A stretch of DNA of 64,000 nt from Salegentibacter echinorum (GTDB lineage: Bacteria; Bacteroidota; Bacteroidia; Flavobacteriales; Flavobacteriaceae). The stretch's first letter is position 1, and each line of letters begins with the position of its first letter. The DNA is taken from assembly GCF_900129445.1 (NCBI RefSeq), contig NZ_FQVT01000002.1, positions 434,001 through 498,000 of the forward strand. Direction: 5' to 3'. A model generated the notes under the pieces. It was not told the origin of the DNA and did no database searches. It saw only the letters and a list, made by a program, of their open reading frames with translations. A program made the translations under genes and the position numbers. Of the stretch, positions 8,128 through 17,187 are shown piece by piece.

Positions 8128-9348
8128 ATGCAGGATTTTTTAAGTAAATGGGGAGAAGCGGCCTACACCAGTGCCGGATTTTTCTGGATGGCCTTATGGG
8201 CTTTTGTGTTAGGGTATGTGATTAGTAGTTGCATACAAATTTTTGTAACCGAAAAGCGTATGGAAAAAACTATGGGACGGGACGAATCCAAAAGTCTCCT
8301 ACTCGGTACTTTTTTTGGATTTATTAGTAGTTCCTGCAGTTTTTCTGCCCTGGCTTCTACCAAGAGTTTATTTAAAAAAGGAGCCAGTTTTACGTCTTCC
8401 ATAGCATTTTTGCTGGCTTCTACAAACCTGGTGATAGAGCTGGGAATTATTATCGCTATTTTTCTTGGATGGCAGTTTGTAGTTGGGGAATATATTGGAG
8501 GGCTGCTTTTAATTTTAATAAGCTGGCTCTTAATTAGAATTATAAACCCGAAAAAGCTCATTAAAAATGCAAGAAAAAACCTGAAAGATCAGGATGATGA
8601 TGCCTCAAATTCAGAAAAATCCTGGAAAAAGAAGGTAAAGTCGGAAACCAGCTGGGCTAAAGTGGCCAAACAGTATGCGATGGAGTGGAAAATGGTTTGG
8701 AAAGACGTAACCTTAGGATTTACCATCGCTGGAATTGTGGCAGTTTTTATTCCAGATTCTTTCTTCCAAACCTTGTTCATTAACACCGGAAACGGAAACA
8801 CCGATTTTGGTTTTTTTACAATTTTAGAGCATATAATCGTTGGTCCCGTGGTTGCTTTTTTAACTTTTATTGGTTCTATGGGAAATATACCTTTAGCGGC
8901 ACTACTTTTTGGAAAAGGGATAAGTTTTGCCGGGGTTATGGCTTTTATTTTTAGTGATTTGGTAGTGTTTCCTGTGCTTAGAATAAATGCCAAATACTAT
9001 GGCTGGAAAATGTCTTTTTTTATTTTATTTCTGCTTTTTACCGCGTTGGTAGGTACTTCCTTGCTATTGCATTACGGTTTTAATCTGTTTAATCTCCTGC
9101 CAGACCCTTCGGCTGTAAGTGTTACCAAAAGTGAGCACTTTAAAATTGATTATACTTTTTGGTTAAATATGGTATTTCTAATTATCTCTGGAATCTTAAT
9201 TTATCTGGGCTTTTTTAAAAGAACCGATGTAATGCAAATGAAAGAAATGGCGCCAAAAAGTAAGTTGTTGGAAAGTAGCTTAAAATATATAGCTTTTATT
9301 TGTTATGCCTGGTTAGCGGGAGGTCTTTTTATAAAGTTCTTTTTATAG
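8128..9348 (+). CDS. Permease of the UPF0718 / ArsP (DUF318) family
   Basis: The 406-residue membrane protein has about eight to ten helices in two similar halves. The first half has SSCSFSALASTKSLFKKGAS followed by LLASTNLVIELG; the second has GSMGNIPLAALLFGKGISFA and FSDLVVFPVLRI, the paired signature of this permease family. A charged cytoplasmic loop of about 50 residues separates the halves. Characterised relatives (ArsP) export trivalent organoarsenicals; others act on unknown substrates. It lies 103 bases behind copA in the same direction, so a role in metal or metalloid efflux is likely by context. The two internal SSCS cysteines could be functional. No individual gene name is justified. 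Confidence 0.85.
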   Translation: MQDFLSKWGEAAYTSAGFFWMALWAFVLGYVISSCIQIFVTEKRMEKTMGRDESKSLLLGTFFGFISSSCSFSALASTKSLFKKGASFTSSIAFLLASTNLVIELGIIIAIFLGWQFVVGEYIGGLLLILISWLLIRIINPKKLIKNARKNLKDQDDDASNSEKSWKKKVKSETSWAKVAKQYAMEWKMVWKDVTLGFTIAGIVAVFIPDSFFQTLFINTGNGNTDFGFFTILEHIIVGPVVAFLTFIGSMGNIPLAALLFGKGISFAGVMAFIFSDLVVFPVLRINAKYYGWKMSFFILFLLFTALVGTSLLLHYGFNLFNLLPDPSAVSVTKSEHFKIDYTFWLNMVFLIISGILIYLGFFKRTDVMQMKEMAPKSKLLESSLKYIAFICYAWLAGGLFIKFFL

Positions 9349-9400
9349 TTTTTTACTGAATAAAAATTACCGATTTATTTTAAAATTTCGGCAAAAAAAA

Positions 9401-9467
9401 AGAGCAGTGGGAAATATAATTTTATTGGCTCAGTCATAAAACTAGATTTTCGGTTCCCTTGCTGCTC
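9401..9467. repeat. Long-loop hairpin in the gap between the permease and the metalloprotease
   Basis: GAGCAG at about 9402 pairs with CTGCTC at about 9462, and GGGAA pairs with TTCCC just inside, with a loop of about 40 bases. The gap 9349-9705 holds no reading frame; a second small hairpin (ACCTTTAA / TAAAGGT) lies near 9571-9592. The function is unknown; it could be a 3' processing or RNA element for the copA-permease transcript. Confidence 0.4.
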
Positions 9468-9661
9468 CTTATTCAAAAAACTCAAACAAATTTAACTAAC
9501 TAAAACTAAATTATTTTTTTTAATCTAAGAATCTTTTTCATAGCAATTCTTCGAGCCGTTGTTTTTTAGACCTTTAATTTTTCTAAAGGTTTAATTGATG
9601 AGGTAAAGTTTAGATAATATGTTTTTGGATAAAAGTTTCTACTCTAATTATTCACTTTAAA

Positions 9662-9692
9662 ACCTGCCGGGTTTTTAAAAACCCCGGCAGGT
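9662..9692 (-). terminator. Intrinsic terminator after the metalloprotease gene
   Basis: Perfect 10-base arms ACCTGCCGGG and CCCGGCAGGT enclose an AT-rich loop, followed on the minus strand by TTTTAAAG. It lies 14 bases past the stop codon of the gene at 9706. Confidence 0.85.
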
Positions 9693-9705
9693 AAAGCTAT
9701 TTCAT

Positions 9706-12192
9706 TTATTTAATAGGGTTTAAAATTAGATCAATACGCTCTAATGCATCCTGAAGGTGGTATCTTGTTAAGCGATCCCCGCTGCGGGTTAACGACCTCT
9801 TTATTTGACGCTCCAAAGTCTTTAATTCTCCGCGCACTACAGGTCTAATATCACTTTGCGCTACATCTACATCGCTTTGTCCTATCCAATCTCTGTATTT
9901 TGCTGGGATGGCATCCTGCTCTTCGTTCATTAAATGCTCCATACGCTCTATATAAGCGCGTTGTAAATTACGGCGGTAACGATCTATTTTTTTGCCAGAA
10001 GAAAGTTCACTCCAAATTCCCTTTCTTACATCGGTCATCATATCCAGTAACCCGTAAGCTTCTTTTCCATTTATTTCTTCATTTTCCATTAAACGGGCCA
10101 TTCTTCCAAAGTCCAATAAGTTATTAAGGGAACGAACCTGCATTTTTCTAATCCGTTCTATTTGTCCGTCGAATTCAATTTTATTGAAGATTTCCTGATC
10201 TATCATCCATTCCGGCGTTTCAAAAAGCTGTTTTTGTAAGAAATCCATAGCTTTTTGCTGGTGAGCTGCATCTACGTGAGAATAAACTGCACCTTCCTGG
10301 TCGTAGGTTTTATAATATTCATAAACCCCGCCAATATTAGCAGTCACGTGTCCCATGTAGCGGTTGAATTGCGCTAATACCTGGCCGTAAAGATCGTCTA
10401 GATCATCATAGTTCTTACCATCTTCGGCCGTCCACTCAATTAATTTTGGCAGAATTCGCTTCAGGTTTTTAATTCCGTATTCACTGGCTAAAACTGCATC
10501 GTCCCCAAGATCTTCGGTTTGAGAACTGGGGTCTATTACATTGCCCTGTTGCTTTCCGAAGCGATATAAAGGACTTCCGGCTTTCTCGAGGATCCACTCA
10601 TCTAAAACCGACTTTTCTTCTTTAGCAGATTTATCTAAAATAGGACGATAGCCCCATTCAATAGCGTATTTATCGTAAGGCCCAATATCTGGCATTAAAG
10701 CCACATCACCATCTTCGGGCTGTGCGATATAATTGAATCGCGCATAATCCATGATAGATGGTGCGGTGCCGTATTCTGCAGTGAATTCAGGATCTCGCAG
10801 GTCTTCTACCGCATAAGCAACACTACTTCCCATATTGTGGGGAAGTCCCAGCGTATGCCCTACTTCGTGGGAAGAAACAAACCTAATTAAGCGGCCCATC
10901 ACTTCATCTTTAAACTCAACTCCACGTGCATCTTCATTAATAGCTGCGGTTTGTACAAAAAACCAGTTTCTAAGCAACGTCATTACGTTATGGTACCAGT
11001 TAATATCTGATTCCAAAATCTCTCCGGAACGTGGATCGCTTACGTGAGGTCCATTGGCATTAGGAATAGGGGAAGCCAAATATCGTACAACAGAGTAGCG
11101 AACATCCTCTGGGCTCCAGTCCGGGTCTTCTTCTTTGCTGGGAGGGTCTTTAGCGATAATAGCGTTTTTAAATCCGGCAGCTTCAAAGGCCACCTGCCAG
11201 TCTTCTATTCCTTCTTTGATATATGGAACCCACTTTTTTGGCGTGGCACGATCTATATAATAAACTATAGGTTCTTTGGGTTCTACTAATTCCCCATTTT
11301 CAAACTTTTCTTTGTCTTCCTCCTTTACTTCCAGCCTCCAGCGATCCAGGTATTTCACCTCTTTACTTTTTTGAGCATCCAGGCCGTAATCTGTTTGGCC
11401 ACGAGCAAACCAACCAACCCGTTCATCGAAATAACGTCGTTTCATAGGCTCTTTAGGCAATAGGATCATAGAATTACTAAACTCTAAAGAGATAGAACCG
11501 GTACTGGCATTAGAAGGTGGTTCTCCCGCACTATAAGTTTTTACGTGTCGCACTTCAATATTTTCTGGATAGCTGCGAATAGTATCGATATATGACCGGC
11601 CTTCATCTAAGCGCGATACTTTATATTGCTTTCTTCTGCCATCTCCCAGCCCCAGGGCTTTCACGTCTTTAGTGTAAAGATCCGTTACTTCTATCACCGT
11701 GGTTTTATTCACCGAATCTTTTCCTATGGTTTTAATAGGAAAACGTTCTAAAACCGGCTCAAAGTTAGAATTTACCACTGCTTCGTGCACCGGCAGGGAA
11801 TCTGCTGCATAAATTTCGTGAGATACAACTCTTAGCAAGACATGGCCGTCTTTTTTCTGCCAACGGTGTACCTGGGTATTTTGTTTGCCACCACCAAAAC
11901 CAATGCCGGTGGCGGTTTTTGCAATTCTGGTTACGGTGAGCATTTCGCGGTTAAAAAGGCTATCGGGGATTTCATAAAAATACTTATCATCTACTCTATG
12001 CACCGTAAACAGGCCTTTGTCAGATTTTGCATCTTTTGTTATTACCTTGGAGTAAGGCTTGAGATCCCCGTCTTTTTTGGTTTCTTTTTTAGCGCTTTCA
12101 GCCGAAGATTTTTTAGGCTGAAATATAGCACAACTGGAAACCGAAATAGATAGTGCTAATAACAATAGTCTATTCGTAATTCTTTTGTTCAT
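9706..12192 (-). CDS. Zinc-dependent metalloprotease lipoprotein (DUF5117/DUF5118 family)
   Basis: The 828-residue protein begins with a lipoprotein signal (LALSISVSSC, acylated Cys21), so it is anchored in the envelope. The zinc motif HEVGHTLGLPH (H442, E443, H446, H452) is the metzincin form HExxHxxGxxH and is followed by a Met-turn candidate, SIMDYARFNY, about 35 residues later. The N-terminal 300 residues match DUF5117/DUF5118 domains (FEIPDSLFNREML-like segment), as in large Bacteroidota metalloproteases of about 800 residues. It probably degrades proteins at the cell surface or in the periplasm; the substrate is unknown. It stands alone with its own terminator. The family call is strong. 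Confidence 0.9.
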   Translation of the reverse strand: MNKRITNRLLLLALSISVSSCAIFQPKKSSAESAKKETKKDGDLKPYSKVITKDAKSDKGLFTVHRVDDKYFYEIPDSLFNREMLTVTRIAKTATGIGFGGGKQNTQVHRWQKKDGHVLLRVVSHEIYAADSLPVHEAVVNSNFEPVLERFPIKTIGKDSVNKTTVIEVTDLYTKDVKALGLGDGRRKQYKVSRLDEGRSYIDTIRSYPENIEVRHVKTYSAGEPPSNASTGSISLEFSNSMILLPKEPMKRRYFDERVGWFARGQTDYGLDAQKSKEVKYLDRWRLEVKEEDKEKFENGELVEPKEPIVYYIDRATPKKWVPYIKEGIEDWQVAFEAAGFKNAIIAKDPPSKEEDPDWSPEDVRYSVVRYLASPIPNANGPHVSDPRSGEILESDINWYHNVMTLLRNWFFVQTAAINEDARGVEFKDEVMGRLIRFVSSHEVGHTLGLPHNMGSSVAYAVEDLRDPEFTAEYGTAPSIMDYARFNYIAQPEDGDVALMPDIGPYDKYAIEWGYRPILDKSAKEEKSVLDEWILEKAGSPLYRFGKQQGNVIDPSSQTEDLGDDAVLASEYGIKNLKRILPKLIEWTAEDGKNYDDLDDLYGQVLAQFNRYMGHVTANIGGVYEYYKTYDQEGAVYSHVDAAHQQKAMDFLQKQLFETPEWMIDQEIFNKIEFDGQIERIRKMQVRSLNNLLDFGRMARLMENEEINGKEAYGLLDMMTDVRKGIWSELSSGKKIDRYRRNLQRAYIERMEHLMNEEQDAIPAKYRDWIGQSDVDVAQSDIRPVVRGELKTLERQIKRSLTRSGDRLTRYHLQDALERIDLILNPIK

Positions 12193-12259
12193 AAATTGAA
12201 TTTTGATTTTTTTGATTATTGAAGTGATGTTTTTCTTTAGCGGTTACTAAAAAACGAAA

Positions 12260-12283
12260 AAAGACCACCATTTAGTGGTCTTT
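12260..12283. terminator. Hairpin in the gap upstream of the metalloprotease
   Basis: AAAGACCAC and GTGGTCTTT are perfect 9-base arms with a six-base loop, followed on the plus strand by TTAGACTTATTTTT. It could stop read-through in either direction between divergent genes; no plus-strand gene ends here. Confidence 0.5.
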
Positions 12284-12402
12284 AGACTTATTTTTCTTAA
12301 AAAGGTTTAAAAGAGCGTTAAAAAAAATTGATGTTTTACCATAGGTGGTAAGTTGAGATTTAAATTTTTATCTTTAAATATAATCTTAAAATTATAATAG
12401 TA

Positions 12403-12615
12403 ATGGACAAAATAGTAAAATTAGTTTCCGAAAAGGCTGGAATTAGTGAAGAACAAGCACAAACCGCGGTTACTACCGTAGCCTCATTTCTCAAAGACCG
12501 CATGCCAGAACCTCTGGCCGGCCAGGTAGATAAATATCTTAGGGGAGAGGAAGGTGATAAAGGTGGTTTAGGAGATACTCTGGGGAACGTAGGAGGAATG
12601 TTCGGAAAGAAATAA
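12403..12615 (+). CDS. Small helical protein, DUF2267/DUF2780-like
   Basis: The 70-residue protein begins MDKIVKLVSEKAGISEEQAQ, continues with a second helix (TAVTTVASFLKDRMPEPLAG), and ends in a glycine-rich tail (GGLGDTLGNVGGMFGKK). This pattern, with alternating helices followed by a Gly tail, is common in small cytoplasmic proteins related to DUF2267 or DUF2780 domains. No catalytic motif is visible and the function is unknown. It is monocistronic, sits between divergent and convergent neighbours, and is followed by a clear hairpin terminator, which supports it being a genuine expressed gene. Confidence 0.75.
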   Translation: MDKIVKLVSEKAGISEEQAQTAVTTVASFLKDRMPEPLAGQVDKYLRGEEGDKGGLGDTLGNVGGMFGKK

Positions 12616-12639
12616 TCTTTAGGAAAATTTGAAAATTAA

Positions 12640-12671
12640 ATAAGGCATTTTAAAGTAATAAAATGCCTTAT
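12640..12671. terminator. Bidirectional terminator between the 12403 gene and lysS
   Basis: Perfect 13-base arms ATAAGGCATTTTA and TAAAATGCCTTAT with a six-base loop lie between two convergent genes, 25 bases after the 12403 gene and 23 bases past the lysS stop. Confidence 0.85.
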
Positions 12672-12693
12672 CAATTTAGAAAGATAATTATTT

Positions 12694-14385
12694 TTAAACC
12701 GCTTTTATCTTCATGTTTTCATCTTCCTTATAAACATCTATCAGCTTATGTTTTCTAAGGGATTTAAGGGTTTTATCCCATTTTTTATTACTTAGCCCAG
12801 AGTCTGCTTTTATTGTGTTTAGGTCGTGAATTTCATTATCCTTTAAAAGATTGAATACCGCTTTTTCTTCTTCGCTTAGCTCTACCGCTTTTTTCTCGGG
12901 TTTCATTTGCGGGAAGAAAAGTACTTCCTGTATAGACTGGTTATTGGTAAGGAACATAATCAACCGGTCCATTCCAATTCCAAGTCCAGAGGTTGGGGGC
13001 ATTCCATATTCCAATGCCCTTAAGAAATCCTGATCTATAAATTCTGTCGCTTCATCATCTCCTTTTTGCGCTAACTTTAGTTGTTCTTCAAAACGTTCGC
13101 GCTGGTCTATGGGATCATTTAGTTCTGAATAAGCATTAGCGATCTCTTTTCCGCAAACCATAAGTTCAAAACGCTCGGTTAGCTCGGGATTTTCCCGGTG
13201 TTCTTTACAAAGCGGACTCATCTCTTTAGGATAATCGGTGATGAATGTAGGTTGTATATAATTTCCTTCACATTTTTCACCAAAGATCTCATCAATTAGC
13301 TTTCCTTTTCCCATAGTCTCATCTACCTCAATATTCATATCTTCGGCAGCTTTTCTAATTTCGGCTTCAGATTTTCCGGTAATATCAAATCCGGTGAAAT
13401 CTTTAATAGCCTGGGTCATGGTCACGCGTTTGTATGGCGCTTTAAAATCTATTTTGTGCTCGCCAAAAACAGCTTCGGTAGTATTATTTACAGCTATGGC
13501 GCAGTGCTCCAATAGATTTTCTGTAAATTCCATCATCCAGTTGTAGTCCTTATAGGCCACGTAAATTTCCATTGCGGTAAATTCCGGATTATGGGTCCTG
13601 TCCATACCTTCATTCCTAAAGTTTTTAGAAAACTCATAAACCCCGTCAAAACCACCAACGATAAGACGTTTTAAATAAAGCTCGTTGGCAATTCTTAAAT
13701 ACAACGGAATATCTAAAGCGTTGTGGTGTGTTACAAATGGCCTGGCCGCAGCACCTCCCGGAATTGACTGTAAAATAGGGGTTTCAACTTCAAAATACTC
13801 CCGTTCGTTAAAGAAATTACGCATGGCCGTAAAAAGCTTGGTACGTTTTACGAAAATCTCTTTAACCTGTGGGTTCACAGCGAGATCGGCATATCGTTGA
13901 CGATAACGATGCTCTGGGTCGGTAAATCCGTCGTAGATATTTCCATCCTTGTCGGTTTTAGGAAGGGGGAGTGGCCTAATCGACTTACTAAGTAAGGTGA
14001 AGTCATGAACCATCACGGTCATTTCACCTACCTGGGTTTTAAAAAGTTCACCCTCAATTCCTATGAAATCGCCAATATCGAGTAACTTTTTATAAACATC
14101 ATTGTACTTGCTTTTATCTTCCCCGGTGCAAATTTCATCCCGGTTAAAATATACCTGAATTTTACCTTTGGAATCCTGAATTTCGGCAAAAGAAGCTTTT
14201 CCCTGTATTCTTCGAGACATAAGTCTCCCTGCAAGCTTTACCTTCTTTCCATCTTCAAAATTCTCCTTAATTTCCTTACTGGTGTTCTCTACCGCATACA
14301 AATTGGCGGGATAAGGGTTTATACCTGCTTTTCTCAATGCGGAAAGCTTTTCTCTTCTTACTTTTTCCTGTTCAGATAACTGCAT
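12694..14385 (-). CDS. lysS: Lysyl-tRNA synthetase, class II
   Basis: The 563-residue enzyme charges tRNA-Lys. It has an N-terminal OB-fold anticodon-binding domain (about 55-150, with KVKLAGRLMSRRIQGKASFA) and a class II catalytic core: motif 2 in FRNEGMDRTHNPEFTAMEIY (about 255-275) and motif 3 in GLGIGMDRLIMFLTN (about 470-485). After the normal end near residue 500 it carries an additional C-terminal segment of about 55 residues that looks like a small winged-helix (AVFNLLKDNEIHDLNTIKAD followed by KKWDKTLKSLRKHKLI). That extension is common in Bacteroidota LysS. The gene is monocistronic. Confidence 0.97.
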   Translation of the reverse strand: MQLSEQEKVRREKLSALRKAGINPYPANLYAVENTSKEIKENFEDGKKVKLAGRLMSRRIQGKASFAEIQDSKGKIQVYFNRDEICTGEDKSKYNDVYKKLLDIGDFIGIEGELFKTQVGEMTVMVHDFTLLSKSIRPLPLPKTDKDGNIYDGFTDPEHRYRQRYADLAVNPQVKEIFVKRTKLFTAMRNFFNEREYFEVETPILQSIPGGAAARPFVTHHNALDIPLYLRIANELYLKRLIVGGFDGVYEFSKNFRNEGMDRTHNPEFTAMEIYVAYKDYNWMMEFTENLLEHCAIAVNNTTEAVFGEHKIDFKAPYKRVTMTQAIKDFTGFDITGKSEAEIRKAAEDMNIEVDETMGKGKLIDEIFGEKCEGNYIQPTFITDYPKEMSPLCKEHRENPELTERFELMVCGKEIANAYSELNDPIDQRERFEEQLKLAQKGDDEATEFIDQDFLRALEYGMPPTSGLGIGMDRLIMFLTNNQSIQEVLFFPQMKPEKKAVELSEEEKAVFNLLKDNEIHDLNTIKADSGLSNKKWDKTLKSLRKHKLIDVYKEDENMKIKAV

Positions 14386-14712
14386 GTTACTAATTTGATG
14401 TTTCTTAATTGCTCGGTATGCGGACTTATTTCTGCAATAAAATAGATTATTTGTAACTAATCAATTTAAAACTTTAGGCTCCATTTTCTCTGCTGAAAAA
14501 AATGAGCTATAACAGAAACTTTTATTAACCTGATTGTTACAATTATTTATATTCTTTGATTTTGTCCATAAATGCCGTTCTGGTTTTGCTTACTGGCAAA
14601 ACGAATGCAAATATAGTGACAATCAGACTACCAACCAATGCTTGTTAAATCTGAATTTTCCTATTTATAATCTTACCTTTGTGCGATTAAGAAATCAAAA
14701 ATTAAGAGTGAA
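14386..14712. other. Intergenic region upstream of yqaE and lysS
   Basis: This divergent promoter region of about 327 bases has no credible coding frame. A TACCTTTG at 14674-14681 matches the TAnnTTTG promoter element and ends 31 bases before the yqaE start. No -33 TTG lies at the right distance. Confidence 0.45.
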
Positions 14713-14877
14713 ATGAGTGTTTGGCGTGTAATTCTTTCTGTTTTGTTTCCCCCACTGGCGGTTTACGATCGCGGATGTGGTTCTATTTTAATTGTATTGA
14801 TTCTTACTGTTTTAGGTTGGATTCCGGGAGTTATTGCTGCGCTTATTATTCTAAACAATCCTAAAAAAGGTGTATGA
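14713..14877 (+). CDS. YqaE/Pmp3 family small membrane protein
   Basis: The 54-residue product begins MSVWRVILSVLFPPLAVYDR and ends in a second hydrophobic helix (VLGWIPGVIAALIILNNPKK). FPPLAV, the central RGCG turn and LGWIPGVIAA are the signature of the UPF0057 / Pmp3 proteolipid family (bacterial YqaE), which sits in the cytoplasmic membrane and affects membrane potential under salt or cold stress in yeast. It is shorter than 60 codons, so it is easily missed. Its TGA overlaps the lipB start codon (ATGA, 14874-14877), showing translational coupling to lipB. Confidence 0.93.
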   Translation: MSVWRVILSVLFPPLAVYDRGCGSILIVLILTVLGWIPGVIAALIILNNPKKGV

Positions 14878-15614
14878 ATAAAAAAGTAGAGCTACAGAAT
14901 TTAGGAGTTAGAAATTATAAAGAGACCTGGGATTATCAGGAGCTTCTTTTTAAGAGAATTCTGGATCTAAAGATTAAGAACCGACGTGAAAAATTAAACG
15001 TTGAAACACCAAATTTCCTGCTTATGGTGGAGCATCCCCACGTCTACACCCTTGGAAAAAATGGGGATATAGAAAACCTGCTTATTTCTAAAGAAGAACT
15101 GGCGAAAATAAACGCGACTTATTATAAGATAAACCGCGGTGGTGATATTACTTATCACGGTCCCGGTCAGCTAATTGGCTATCCCATTTTGGACCTCGAT
15201 AATTTTTTTACCGATATTCATAAATACTTACGCTTTCTGGAAGAAGTAATTATACTTACCCTGGCTGAGTATGACCTAAAAGCTGAGAGAAGCGAAGGCG
15301 AAACCGGCGTGTGGTTAGACGTGGGCACTCCTTTTGCCAGGAAGATATGCGCTATGGGTGTTAGGGCCAGTAGATGGGTGACTATGCATGGTTTTGCGCT
15401 AAATGTAAATACCAATCTTGGTTATTTTGATCATATTATTCCCTGCGGAATTAAAGGTAAAGCGGTAACTTCCTTAAATGTAGAGTTAAATAGAAAAGAA
15501 GTTCCTTTGGCTGAAGTTCAGGAGAAGGTTTTAAAACATTTTAATCACTTATTTGAAGCTGAATTTTTTAAGTCTGAAACTAAAAGTCTCAAATTCACTA
15601 ATAAATTTAAATAG
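14874..15614 (+). CDS. lipB: Octanoyltransferase (lipoate biosynthesis)
   Basis: The 246-residue enzyme moves octanoyl from acyl-carrier protein to lipoyl domains, the first step of lipoate cofactor assembly in the cytoplasm. The substrate-binding motif RGGDITYHGPGQL (about 88-100), the catalytic lysine in KICAMG (K147) and the thioester cysteine in IPCGI (C181) are all present and in order. Length is normal for Bacteroidota. It shares an ATGA overlap with yqaE, forming a two-gene unit. A dispersed repeat follows its stop codon. No lipA is visible in the window. Confidence 0.96.
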   Translation: MNKKVELQNLGVRNYKETWDYQELLFKRILDLKIKNRREKLNVETPNFLLMVEHPHVYTLGKNGDIENLLISKEELAKINATYYKINRGGDITYHGPGQLIGYPILDLDNFFTDIHKYLRFLEEVIILTLAEYDLKAERSEGETGVWLDVGTPFARKICAMGVRASRWVTMHGFALNVNTNLGYFDHIIPCGIKGKAVTSLNVELNRKEVPLAEVQEKVLKHFNHLFEAEFFKSETKSLKFTNKFK

Positions 15615-15623
15615 CATCTCATC

Positions 15624-15723
15624 AAGATTTCAAATAACAAGGAGGATAATTATGAAATCGCTTTAAGTCTTTGTTATAAAAGAGAACATACTAATTAGTT
15701 ATATTTTTATGGAAGATCAATGA
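15624..15723. repeat. Dispersed 100-base structured repeat, copy A
   Basis: This segment matches 19152-19250 at roughly 88% over 100 bases with a single one-base gap. It contains an inverted pair ATAACAAGG / CTTTGTTAT around a loop of about 27 bases and ends in a conserved TAATTAGTTATATTTTTAT and AGATCAATGA tract. It lies between the convergent lipB and cls genes. Confidence 0.85.
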
Positions 15724-15732
15724 CTAAAAATC

Positions 15733-17187
15733 TCATAAGAAAGGTGATAACAAGCGAACAAATTTCTCCCAGAGATGAATATACTTAGGACGGTTTAACC
15801 ACTTCTCAGCATTGATTTTTGATGCTACTGTCAAATCGTATTCGAAGGCTTTTTGAAGTTTTTTATTGATGTTTTCACTAAAGAGGACAGCGTTTACTTC
15901 AAAATTTAAATCAAAGCTCCGATAGTCCATATTGGCAGAACCTACAACCGCGAGCTTATCATCTACCACCATCGTTTTTGCGTGTACAAAGCCTTTGTTA
16001 TAGAGATAGATTTGTACTCCGTGTGGCAATAATTCAGAATAATAAGAGCGCGCCGCAGCATTTACCATTTTAGAATCTGAAATTCCCGGTACCAATAATT
16101 TCACTTCAACGCCACTTTTTGCAGCGATAATCAAGGCGTCCATCAAGCTTTCTCCCGGAATAAAATAAGGACTGGTGATCCAAATTTTTTCTTTCGCCGA
16201 TGCGATTGCTTGCATTAAAGAATAGAAAATAACCGGCAGGTTAGAATCCGGGCCCGAGGGCACAATTTGCAGTAGTTCTTTTTCAATAGTTTTATTTTCT
16301 GGCTGCTCCGGAAAGTACTTTGGGCCAAACTCCAGTTGTTGTTTGCTACAAAAATTCCAGTCGCATAGAAAAAGATATTGCAGGTAAAGACTGGCCGGAC
16401 CTTTAAGCATTAAATGCGTATCCCGCCAATATAAACTGTCTTGGTTTTTTGTATCATTTCTGTATTTATCGCTCATATTAATACCGCCTACAAAAGAACG
16501 TTCCCCATCTATCACGATTATTTTGCGGTGATTGCGGTAATTTAACCTATTGGCTAGCGCATATAATTTTATCTTATAAAACGGTGCTGTGGCCACCCCG
16601 GCGTTTTCTAATTTTTTGATGAATTTCTTCCTTAAATCGTGGCTTCCAAAATCGTCGTATAAAAAACGAACCTCAACACCTTCTTGTGCCTTTTTTATAA
16701 GAAGCGCTGCAATTTCATTTCCGGTTTTGTCATCTTCGTAAATATAATATTCCAGGTGGATGTGGGACTTAGCAGCTTCTATGGCAGCCAAAACTTTTGG
16801 GAATTTTTCTTCACCGTTTAAAAGTAATTCTACTTCGTTATTCCCGGTCAGGGGGCTTCCGGAGGTGCTATTTATAAAGTTGGATAAATTATGATGCGCT
16901 TTAGATAGAAGGCCTAATGTGTCCAATTTTTCTTTATATACCTGAAGCCGGTTTTTTATTTCTTTCCGAAGCGGTTCATCGGCTACAAGTTTTTTGCTGT
17001 ACAATTTCCGCTTTCTGTAATTTATTCCGAAGGAAAAATAAAAAAGCATTCCCACTACAGGCACTAACACAATAAATAAAATATAGGCCAGGATCTTAGA
17101 ACCACTTCGGGTATCATACAACACACGCAAAATTGTAAGCACCAGGATAATAATATAGATGATTTCAAAAAGAAGAATCCAGGACAT
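15733..17187 (-). CDS. cls: Cardiolipin synthase, PLD superfamily
   Basis: The 484-residue protein makes cardiolipin from phosphatidylglycerol in the inner membrane. Two N-terminal membrane helices (about 1-55) are followed by two phospholipase-D domains, each with an HKD motif: HRKIIVIDG (about H220, K222, D227) and HAKTMVVDDK (about H402, K404, D409). Length is typical of ClsA-type enzymes (about 480). An in-frame TTG lies seven codons upstream, but the ATG at 17187 leaves the first helix intact and is preferred. It is monocistronic and convergent with lipB. Confidence 0.94.
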   Translation of the reverse strand: MSWILLFEIIYIIILVLTILRVLYDTRSGSKILAYILFIVLVPVVGMLFYFSFGINYRKRKLYSKKLVADEPLRKEIKNRLQVYKEKLDTLGLLSKAHHNLSNFINSTSGSPLTGNNEVELLLNGEEKFPKVLAAIEAAKSHIHLEYYIYEDDKTGNEIAALLIKKAQEGVEVRFLYDDFGSHDLRKKFIKKLENAGVATAPFYKIKLYALANRLNYRNHRKIIVIDGERSFVGGINMSDKYRNDTKNQDSLYWRDTHLMLKGPASLYLQYLFLCDWNFCSKQQLEFGPKYFPEQPENKTIEKELLQIVPSGPDSNLPVIFYSLMQAIASAKEKIWITSPYFIPGESLMDALIIAAKSGVEVKLLVPGISDSKMVNAAARSYYSELLPHGVQIYLYNKGFVHAKTMVVDDKLAVVGSANMDYRSFDLNFEVNAVLFSENINKKLQKAFEYDLTVASKINAEKWLNRPKYIHLWEKFVRLLSPFL

